From the NCBI GenBank assembly GCA_029216955.1, contig JANAVB010031417.1, forward strand, positions 24,262,331 to 24,326,330: a stretch of 64,000 nucleotides of DNA, given 5' to 3'. Shown piece after piece: positions 55,124 to 64,000 of the stretch (its first letter is position 1; every line of letters starts with the position of its first letter). The notes beneath the pieces were generated by a model that was given only the letters and a program-made list of their open reading frames with translations, had not been told where the DNA came from and searched no databases. This DNA is from Iris pallida. Taxonomy: Eukaryota > Streptophyta > Magnoliopsida > Asparagales > Iridaceae. Position numbers and translations under genes: made by a program.

Positions 55124-58100
55124 TATGCAAGACATACGCTTCCAAAAGGCAGCGTATGAGGCAGACTGCGCTGCGCTAAACAGCGCGTGTAGCTCAGTGG
55201 CGCAAGCTAAAAAGCTCACGCACACTGCTCACTGTCTTCTCCAAATCAGCAGGAAATCCATGGTTGAACCCAAAGCTTCAAAAGTCCATAACTTGGTCAA
55301 AACAAGTCCAAATCCAACTTTTCAAAGGTCAAAATTAGGTAGAATAAAATTCTCTACAACATGGAACCATCAAAACTCAGAAATAACAAGATTAAATAGA
55401 TCAAAACCCAAAAATTCTGAAAATAAAGTAAACTTAGATCTACAAGAATCTAGCCATGGAAATTAGAAATGCCAAGTACTAAAGTGTTTTAGAATGTAGT
55501 AAAGAAGAGAATGGAGCAATAAAATCGGAGTTCCTCTATGAAGCAAGTTGCACTTGCCTAAGGGGTGTTCTTGGTTGGTGGTGGGATTAATGGAGAAGGA
55601 AGAAGAGTTAATGAGAAAGTGGAGGAGAGAGAAAAGAGAGAATGGATTAAATAAAGGGGTTGGTGGTGGTAGGTAAGGGATTCATCATATAAAACCAATC
55701 CCAAACCAAACCCACATAAACCGAACCGAACCAAGCCAATGAAATACAAAAATACAAAAATAAACCAAGCTAGGAACAAGATAAAATACGTACACGTATT
55801 CCAAAATACGTAATACGAACAACAGGCATTACAATCTTGCATAGGATCAGGATAAGACTAAGCTAGAATAAACTCCATCCAATCAATCACGGCCAATCAA
55901 GAGTATGGCTTGATACTGTTAACTAACTAGGGTTATCACAGGCCTAGCTACTAGCAAGATACAATGAGATTATTCCAACAGCCACAAGCCCTGCAGACCA
56001 TCCGGTTATCCGGGTCGAATGTCCGTTTATGAAGAATACAAAACGTGACTGTGTTCTAGAAATGAGCCCTACTCTTCGGTAGGCTACAAGTCCACTTAAT
56101 GCGCCCAGATAACGGGATTGCCTGTAGCTGGGAATCTCTTCATGTCTACTGAATTATTCTAGTTTATTAGCCTTAGTCAATTACTGTAGGTATCCCTGAC
56201 CGTGGTACTCAGGAATCCCTATCCTAGACATGATGCAAGACAGTACTGGTTTATTTTGTACAAACACAATCACCCACGGTGTCCAGGCCATTCAATTCTG
56301 TCACGACATGCTAGCCGTCGCAACCGCATTCGAGATATATATCATGTCAAATTCACTGCCAAGAGTGCGCCACGACGGGTCACCATTATTTCATGTAACA
56401 TATTTAAAAATTAACATTTAACCTGGTATAAACGTATATGCAATAACTAAATATAAACAGGGTGCAAGAGTTATGGAAGAATCATGCGACTCAGGGAAGA
56501 TGGGACATAACTTCCACATACGAACTCAAATTGAGGTGCTCCAGAGATATTCGGAAAGGCAAGACAAAGATCTAAAACTTTCATGTTTTAAGTTTTTCGA
56601 AATTCTGGCTAGAAAATAGCTAAACTTGGCAAAAACAGTCATTCTGGGCACTTTTTATGCCAAAAATTCAATTCTGCGCAAAATACGTAAAAGGGGAGGG
56701 TTCCAGCGTAAAATTTCACATTCTGGGTACCATCCAGCATAAAATACGCAATTTTAGGGTTTCCTGCATAAAATCTTACATTCTGGATGATATCCAGCGT
56801 AAAATACGTAATTCCAGGGTCCCTAGCGTAAAATCTTACATTCTGGATGATATCCTGCGTAAAATACGCAATTCCAGGGTCCCTAGCGTAAAATTTTACA
56901 TTCTGGATGATAACCAGCGTAAAATATGCAATTCCAGGGTCCCTAGCGTAAAATCTTACATTCTGGATGATACCCAGCGTAAAATACGCAATTCCAGGGT
57001 CCCTAGCGTAAAATTCCACTCAGCCGACATGAAAAATTCAGAAAACTTGTTTTGGCCATAAAACTTCATTTTAACTCGAAATGAGATGAATCAAAAACCA
57101 AATTCACACGAAATTTCGTGCTCTTGCTCATGGAACTATTAGTTTTCGAAAATAACAAGTTTTAGTAGATCAAAACCAAGAAAACTCTATGAACTAAAAG
57201 TTATAAAGTAGATCTAGAAGAATCTATCCATCAAAATTAAAAACTCCAAGTTCTAAAGAGGTTTATAATCATGTAAAGAAGAAAATGGAACAATAAAACT
57301 TGAGATCCATCATGAAGCAAAATTGCACTTGCCTAGGGCTCTTGGGTATAGGTGGAGAGTAATGGTGAGGAAGAAGAAGAGTGAATGAGGAGAGAGAAAG
57401 AGTTGGGCTAATAAATGGGGATGGTGGTGGTAGGTAAGGGTTCTCCCTCTTGGTTCATGATGAACCAATAAGTAACCCAAGCCGAACCAAGCCAACCCAA
57501 ACAAGCCGAACCAAGCCAGGAGTCAAGCAATACGAGTCAGGTTACGTACACGTATTCAAAAATACGTAATACGAACAATAGGCATTACAGCAACAAGTAC
57601 ATGACGTGAAGGAAAGATGATAAATGTGTCGAAACGTGCCTACATGCACAAGATCATAAAAGATGGCTTCGTTGCGAAAGAATACAGTTGTGGAATGAAT
57701 GTGACGGAACTGTCGGATATGATATGATGTCTCGAAAGGTGTTCGGGACCTTCGGGCCGTTCGGTTGACGAACATTGAGTTGAGGCATGATGCCATTGAA
57801 CATTGAAACGAAGTATGAAATGTAAGAACATAGAAAGTTAATGGAAGAAATACGAGATGATAAAGTCTGAGTCTCGGACTCAAGACTATGTTTGGTTGTT
57901 TGATAAAGTCTGAGCCTAGGCTCAAGATTATGTTTGGTGGTTTGAATAATAGGGCGTTGCATGGTCGAATGAACTTGAGATAATTGTGATATCTTTCGTG
58001 CACGGAACGTTCCCTCCGAACGTGTGAAACCCGTAATTTTTAATTAATTTAGTGTTATTTTTTATTATAATTATTATTTCTGGAATTTTAGTGTTTGGTC

Positions 58101-59874
58101 AAACCCGTACAATTTTATTTTTATAATTTGTTGCTAAATTAATTATTATCATTTTAGGAAAACCATATTTTTAGAAATATTATTATTCCTGGATTTTAGT
58201 GTTGGGCCTGACCCGTCCTAAACCCATCTTGAATCCATTTCGGAAACCGAACCCAAATTTTGATTTTTTCCGAAAGAAATATTTTAGTATATATTTATAT
58301 CATTTTCCTTATTTAACGAAAAGGAATACTTTTATTTTTCTTTAAAACAAAACTTTTATTAAACTTTTATTATAACTCATTAACTCTCTATCTCTCTCTC
58401 AATAACCAAGGAAAGGAAAACCTTTCCTTTCCGCTCACCAAACGATCGGCCGACCTTTCTCTTCTGTAACACCCGACTCCTCCGTTCATCTCCCAAAACC
58501 CCCACATCATACTCCCTATAAAACCCCACCTCCTTCTCCAAACTCTCCACCACTCTCCCAAACCCACTTCCCAGCCCTAGCCGTGCCCTTCCGACGACTC
58601 TCCGGCCGACCACCCCTGACTCCGGCGCCGATCCCGACCCAGCACCCTCCGCCCGCTTCCAGACCCCGCAGCACCCCGACGCCGCCTCCAGCGTCGCCCG
58701 AACCGACGACCCCGATCCCGTGCGGCCGCCCCGAGCCTCGTCGGCGCCTGTGTGCGTTGTCCCGTGCGCACCTCCCTGTGTGCGTTGCTGTTCCCGTGCC
58801 CCGGTTCGCTGTACAGATCCGTGCTTTCCGTGGCACTTTCCGCTGTCCGCGTGTTTTGGATTTTTTCGAGATTCGCGGGTTTTCCGTTTTCTCCTATTTT
58901 CATCTGAGAGCTCTAGCCGAGCACCCGAGGTATATTTTTGTATCTTCGTGTCCCTCTCTTATTGTCGATGATGACGTGGTCCCCGATCCCGTTATGGGAT
59001 TCAACATTGATAATTACGATGTTGGTTTCGGATTTTCCGAACTTAGTTTCGGAATGATTATGTAGCTTGGATGTTGTTGTTTTATGCTTCTATGGTTTCT
59101 CGAAATTTTCGAGATAAGTTCGGAAAATGGTTCTGTGACCATTCTCCTTAGATTGGTTCTGTGGTTTTTTCGGTTTTTCGAATTCTATATTTCGGGAAGT
59201 TTTTCCTGTGATTATGATTTTTGGAATATAAAACTACTCTTGGGTTGGATAAATTGGAATTTCTGGTTGGAAATGTTTTGTGGTTTGGAACATTGTGGGT
59301 GTTGGCATTTTTTCAGGATTGGGTTGTCCCAATTATAGAGGAAGTGCTGCCCAAATTTTCGAAAATATATATTTTAAAACTATCTTCAAAATTCGATCTT
59401 TGTAAAACAAATTACATCTTGGTGTGTTGGTTTTAAAATGGATTTTTGTATCTTTTCGGGCGACGACCATATTGGTCCATGGGCCCTAACTAAATGCAAA
59501 CGAAACCGGCCAACCCGGACGTTGAGCATTAGTTAAAACATGAGTTTTTGAATGGCCAAGTCTGAGACGCATTTTATAATTATCTTTAATTTATTATTAT
59601 TTTTAGAATGGGTTACTGCTGTTAGTATTTTGGTGCAGGGCTTCGGCCTACTATTGGACCGTTCGCGGTATTCAGAGCTCATCTTTAAATTAAATTAATT
59701 TATGTAAAAAAAAATTGTAAGGACATAAGTCCAAGTTTTCTTTTCTATTTTCCTGTGGACCTGTAATAAGTAGTTTAACTTTTCCTTTTCTTTTCTGGAT
59801 TGTTGTTTTGTAGGTAAACGCATAAATAGTAAACTGAATATTTATCTTTTATAGAAAATTAATAAGAGTTTTCT

Positions 59875-59952
59875 CACATTAAATAAAATAATAAGATTTC
59901 AAGTTTGTAACTTAGACAATTTTATGTTTTCTCATTAAAAGAAAAATAACTA

Positions 59953-60037
<85 letters not shown>

Positions 60038-60119
60038 ATTAAATAAAATAATAAGATTTCAAGTTTGTAACTTAGACAATTTTATGTTTTCTCATTAAAA
60101 GAAAAATAACTAATTTATA

Positions 60120-60153
<34 letters not shown>
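59875..60153. repeat. Direct duplication around long (TA)n in the solo LTR
   Basis: About 90 nt (from CACATTAAATAAAATAATAAG to AACTAATTTATATATA) occurs at 59876-59968 and again, apparently unchanged, at 60036-60127. Each copy is followed by a (TA)n run (about 59956-60034 and 60117-60153). Confidence 0.85.
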
Positions 60154-60376
60154 TACAAAATACAAAGTTTTGCCAAATAATTGAAAAATGCGAAGTTTTC
60201 CAATAAGAATGTTAACTTGACTTTTACCTCGTTAAATTAATAACTTTGAATCGCATCGATAAACGTGTTTTGTTTGTAATAACATAAAATTTGACTATGA
60301 TCAAATTTTAGAGATTGTAACTAGCACACCTAGATATGGTTTCCTCATTTATGCTAAGTCGGAATTCTCAATGTAG

Positions 60377-60981
60377 GATTTCGAGGACGAGTCTGATTTT
60401 CTTTCCCGGAACCGACTCTTCAAAGCCAGTCATAAACAGAGGCAAGTACGGTTGTATTTATTTTCAATTTAATTATTAATTGTAATATTGCAAGATTAAA
60501 CCACATTGCTACACGGAACTCTATCCTAGAGTATTGATTGTTATTGATTGTGGGATTGGGGGAGTAGTGTAGTGTATTATGACCAATACCCCTCATATTG
60601 CATATTGATCGTGCGAGCTTACCCCTCTTACACACGGGGATAAGCCGTATCGTATCACTAGGATACTATTGTACAACCCAAGCCGGTCATAAGCATTACA
60701 TACTCAAATCATATTATTTTTAATTGTGGAAAATTGCTGGTAAATATTGTTCAAGTATTTAAACTGTTTAAATTACAAATTTCTAATTATTAGTTGAATT
60801 GTTAAATTTTCATAATTGTACTTTGCTCCTTTCCTGACTGGATTCTCCACCCCCAATAGGTTCCATTGATGATGCAGAGCTATTGATTAATAGCTATTAC
60901 GATCCTGAGCTCTACCCTGCTGTGCTTCCAGATTTCTACTTGGAAGATGTTGATCCTGAGGCTGATGAGCCAACTTCTTAG
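60377..60981 (+). pseudogene. Predicted last two exons of the LTR-borne acidic peptide gene, diverged copy
   Basis: Exon 60377-60441 (65 nt, against 61 in F2, so one net frame change) follows AATGTAG and ends at a GC donor, GAG|GCAAGT. Exon 60860-60981 is again 122 nt and ends TAG. It reads DDAELLINSYYDP, LYPAVLP, LED, DPEADEPTS. Compared with F2, 26 of about 39 residues are identical and about half of those use a different codon. Confidence 0.5.
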
Positions 60982-62332
60982 ATGATAGTTTTCCTTTTAG
61001 TTTTGATGTTTGAATAAAAAGACAATTTTATTTTATCAGTTGTATCAGATGAATATTTTGTTGGACAAGTTTTTTTTAATATTCGAAATTTTAGATATTG
61101 TGACAAAATATATTGTGTTGTTGTGATTACCTGCATTTGGATACAGCTTACTGCCGCCGTCTAACAACGGTACAGGCTGTGCATGATCCGATTCGACCCA
61201 ACAATTTGGGACTGGGTCATGACAGAAAGGGTGCACCGAGGCACCGGGACCGTTCGGCCTAGGAGGAATATAATCTTTGATAGGCGCACATCTGTGAAGT
61301 CCAATTAGCACCCGGTTGTAGATGTGAAAAGCCACAAATGATGGTATGCAGCGGTAAGTTTCGGTTGTTTGGGATAGCGATCCAACCCGTGAAACGTCGG
61401 GCTACCCAAATTCGAGAAAGAAAAGAAAGAGAAAAAAGAAAGTAAGGAAAAGAAAAAAGAAATACCTTTAGTTCATTTTGGCACGAATACGCCAACGACC
61501 ATCATATAGTTAAGGAACGATGGGTTGAAAGTGCAGGCACGTATGTGTTCCGCACACATAGATCCTGCATAGAGATCACTTATAACATGACAGGGATGGA
61601 ATGGGGCGTATTCACCTTGCATCAGTGCAAGGACGAGTGCGTCGACTTGGTAAGAAGTCGTACCACAAAACAAACATGAGATTGTTTGCCTGCTTTCCTA
61701 TTCAATTCGATTAACATGCTTGCCATGATAACATGCTTTACGCTTTTGAATATGCCATAAAATCGACCCTAAGGAGAATATAGCAAGATCATAAGCGAAG
61801 TTGCATGATTCAACATAAATATCACAATGTCGGTTTAGAAAGAAGGTCTTTGCATCAGTGCATGCGAGGACGAACGTACTGTTCCTCCACCAGCTTTCAT
61901 GTAGGGTGCAGGGAATGGATTGCTCGCGGCGAAGCTTCGCTTGAACGCGTTGAGGCTTGGAATGCCGAAGCGTATTGAAGCGTGCGATCGCATTGACGCT
62001 CGGACGTGCAACAGGATTGATGCGGCCGAGATATAGAAGGCATGATGCATGGAACGGTGAAATCCTTTGTGGGCAAGAGAGAACCTGAGTGTTGTAGCCA
62101 ATCTGGCATATATTGTTGGGCTATCGAAAGCCTTTGTAATCTCAGTTTCGAATATCAAAAAAGAGAATTGTTTCGTATACTCTGTTTTCCTTTCGTTGTT
62201 AATATCAACTCAAAGATAACCATTTGAGAACTTGTCATCTTGCCTTGCACGAGTGCAACTCCAGGCTCGTGCGGCATCATGTCCCCTGCGAGGACGATGA
62301 TTCGGGTGATTCCGGGTCGGGGCGTGACATGG

Positions 62333-62912
62333 ACTGTACAGACGGATGATTCGACGGATTTTTCGCTCGCATGTTGAAAGTTGCATTAAATGTTTTTTTC
62401 AATGCTTCGGTTATAAATAGCCTTGAACCCCTTCATTCAAGTTTGATGCTTTTAGCCTAAATTTTTTTAAACCACCAAAGCCTATCCACAAATAACTTTA
62501 CAAAATTTTCATTTGCTATCCAAAAATTGTGTTAGAGTTATTGAGTTGAAAATAGAGATCTTCATCTTGTTGTAAGAAGATCAAAAACTTTCTTGTGAAA
62601 ATGTTGAAGTTGTTTTCGGATAAAAGCTCTTGGTTTGAAATCGGAGAGGCATTCGGATAAAAGCTCTCGTGCAAAAAGTTGGTGACCATTCGGATGAAAA
62701 CTTACGTTGTACTATTAGCATAATATAGTGGATTAAAGTCGGATAGAGTTCCAGGACTGGAGTACTCCTCTGGAGGATACCATGATACGTCAGGTGTCGG
62801 TATTGTAGTTGCTTCTTCTATTGCACTTTTAATCTTTAAATTACCTATTATCAATCATTTAGTGCTTGATTAGCTAGTTTGACCCTATTCACCCCCTCTA
62901 GGGTGCTTACAC
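62333..62912 (+). mobile_element. Copia-like LTR remnant
   Basis: TTATAAATAGCC (62410) followed by a leader looks like an LTR promoter. GACCCTATTCACCCCCTC with TAGGGTG near 62880-62907 resembles the end of many plant Ty1/copia LTRs. No ORF, no partner LTR and no duplication were found. Confidence 0.35.
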
Positions 62913-63486
62913 ATTGTACAATACAACATAATGCACGTTGCAAACTGTGTTAGGGTTATATACTAAAAGCATCACTTTTGTAGTAACCTTATTTTCTTAA
63001 ATTTTGAATGAGAATCATATGGGCAAATGTTTGCATATTGTGTTTGTTGCAAGTGTTAATGCAAATGTCTGATATTCTATATTATAGATAATATGGTGTG
63101 TGGTGTCACACAGAAGATCATATTATCAGTTTCCTATGGAGTATATAAATAGTTCACAACCTAGATGGACTTGGACAATCTATTAAAAAGGTTGTAGTGT
63201 AATCTGGTATTAGTCTATCTTGACTATAGGTTTACACTAGTACACTTTGTGTGTATTGAACATGACCACTTGAGGTTGTTCTCTTTGTACTGACTACATA
63301 AGAGATCAAATACCTCTGTTATTATGGATGCTTGTGCTCTTAATCCGGATATAATAACGGACATGTATATGCAGTGTGCATTACTTTGACTCATAAAAGA
63401 GTGAGATTCATTATGGATCAACAACCTCTATGAATTGGGTAATAACATTGTATGTATGATGGGCTGTTGATTATAAATGGAATCTG
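62913..63486. other. A+T-rich DNA, possible second copia LTR piece
   Basis: TGTTAGGGTTATATACTAAAAGC at 62948 (in two blocks) resembles a copia LTR start, with a TATA-like GTATATAAATAG at 63140. No gene and no clear end are seen. Confidence 0.3.
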
Positions 63487-64000
63487 TCACGCCCCGATTC
63501 TGTCGAATCGATAGTCGTCCCCCGGGCGTGATGCCGTGCGAATCTAAGTTGCGTTCGCACAAGGCATAGTCATAAGGTTATCCGAAACACAACATCAAAT
63601 TAGAGTACGCAGAGAAATTGAGTAACACATTTGAAATGGAAATAGACTTTTCATTGATAATATGAACTTTACATAGATTTCTTTTTACAATCATTGCCGC
63701 GCGGGCTACAACATGACTTCGACTTACAAAAATGAACGCCGATGAGATAGTCGTTCCATACATTACACCCTTTTATACAAGTAAAAACCAATACATATTT
63801 CCACCTGCTATGGCGGGAAGTCGAGTCGTCATTTTTTTCTTTGGACTGATGTGCGGTCTTCTTCAAAAGGAAATCCAGAAAACAAGCCTTCACACGGACG
63901 AGGCTTCAAAAGAGTTCACGCCGCCTTGAGCTCTAGTTGGCACGCCCTTCGTGGTTCGGGGTACCTGCGTGGAGAGCGAGGATCAGTACATTACACTTTG
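63487..64000 (-). mobile_element. LTR 3' end of a LARD/F5-type element, minus strand, cut by the window
   Basis: TGTCACGCCCCGATTC at 63486-63501 is the reverse complement of the LARD LTR end. The next bases match CGGCATCACGCCC and the GACGA-ATCGATTC order of that LTR. A minus-strand polyadenylation-like AATGAAAAG lies near 63652. The rest is outside the window. Confidence 0.6.

Larger units (their letters stand above)
45466..55833 (-). mobile_element. Solo LTR of a Tekay-related subfamily (F3b), split by the LARD
   Basis: 45466-46451 and 54078-55833 join to about 2.74 kb. The ends are TGTCATGCCCC and GGCATTACA, flanked by ATCTT at 45461-45465 and 55834-55838. It shares the outer parts, hairpin unit and promoter region with F3 LTRs but has different tandem arrays in place of the 60-bp array. 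No internal region remains, so it arose by LTR-LTR recombination. Confidence 0.9.
25799..57589 (-). mobile_element. F3-B: Tekay/Del-type chromovirus, minus strand, split by nested insertions
   Basis: The ends TGTAACGCC (25799) and GGCATTACA (57589) are bordered by GCAAC at 25794-25798 and 57590-57594. On the minus strand the order is 5' LTR (57589 to 44330, interrupted), primer-binding region, gag-pol (44089 to 28853, interrupted), polypurine tract and 3' LTR (28686 to 25799). Removing the nested F3-A and the nested solo LTR leaves about 10.8 kb with LTRs of 2887 and 2888 bp. Confidence 0.95.
44330..57589 (-). repeat. F3-B 5' LTR, split by a nested solo LTR
   Basis: 44330-45465 and 55839-57589 join to 2887 bp, one base from the partner LTR at 25799. 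The break at 45465/55834 carries the ATCTT duplication. The right half holds a five-unit 60-bp array (56700-57010) and a 126-codon sense ORF (56639-57019). Confidence 0.93.
58023..61224 (+). mobile_element. F2-related solo LTR (F2b, 3202 bp)
   Basis: TGTGAAACCC to GGGTCATGACA, with GAACG (58018-58022) and GAAAG (61225-61229) as a one-mismatch duplication. It shares with F2 the GC-rich leader (58560-58850), CATCTGAGAGCTCTAGCCG and the donor GAG|GTATAT (58930). It also shares the TTACCCCTC-TACACACGGGGATAAGCC segment (in two blocks), the two predicted exons, and AATAAA (61013). Substantial divergence makes it a separate subfamily. Confidence 0.85.
57595..62332 (+). mobile_element. F5: older LTR related to the LARD LTR, interrupted by a solo LTR
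   Basis: 57595-58022 and 61230-62332 are one LTR. Its end CGAGGACGATGATTCGGGTG...CGGGGCGTGACA (62270-62332) and the CGGCCTAGGAGGAAT segment (61255) parallel the LARD LTR. Its left part probably includes 25607-25798, before the F3-B insertion. The true 5' boundary was not found. Confidence 0.55.

Overview
This window is a stack of plant LTR retrotransposons with no convincing host gene. Two lineages limited to land plants point to a flowering plant: a Ty3/gypsy Tat-lineage element (two RNase H domains, antisense ORFs) and Tekay/Del-type chromoviruses (chromodomain integrase, CGAGGACGAAATT motif before the polypurine tract). The A+T-rich background fits a eudicot, but the species cannot be named from the sequence.

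Layout. 1-11113: 3' part of a Tat element (gag-PR-RT-RNH-aRNH-IN, 3' region with two antisense ORFs, 3' LTR); its 5' end lies outside the window. It abuts an antisense Tekay-like LTR remnant (11114-11871). 11872-13205 plus 24938-25798: old decayed repeat DNA. Inserted in it is a complete non-autonomous element, here called F2 (13211-24932, TSD CTTTA, 3.2-kb LTRs). F2 in turn carries a GC-rich, poly(A)-tailed retroposon flanked by (TA)n. 25799-57589: a Tekay element on the minus strand (F3-B, TSD GCAAC). It is split by a full-length plus-strand sister copy in its integrase (F3-A, 29647-40275, TSD CTGGA) and by a related solo LTR in its own 5' LTR (45466-55833, TSD ATCTT). That solo LTR is itself split by a young LTR element without gag or pol (LARD, 46452-54072, TSD ATCAC, two 2302-bp LTRs). 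57595-62332: an older LTR (F5) that also contains an F2-related solo LTR (58023-61224). 62333-64000: copia-like remnants and a minus-strand LTR end.

How the parts work together. Four nested insertions are proved by exact 5-bp target-site duplications, and sister copies supply the empty sites, so relative ages can be read directly. F3-A and F3-B encode gag-pol, but both are dead: every in-frame stop is a C-to-T or G-to-A transition, as expected for methylated transposons. F2 lacks gag and pol but shares the F3 primer-binding region and polypurine-tract motif, so it looks like a parasite of the F3 machinery.

Most notable. The F2 LTR looks like a self-contained spliced transcription unit: TATA box, GC-AG intron, terminal coding exon, AATAAA. 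Its last exon (122 nt) keeps length, frame, stop codon and much of an acidic peptide in a clearly diverged LTR at 58-61 kb, and about half of the identical residues there use different codons. The F3 and LARD LTRs also carry ORFs in their transcribed part. Tandem palindromic CGTAT/ATACG repeats recur in LTRs of both the Tat and Tekay lineages.
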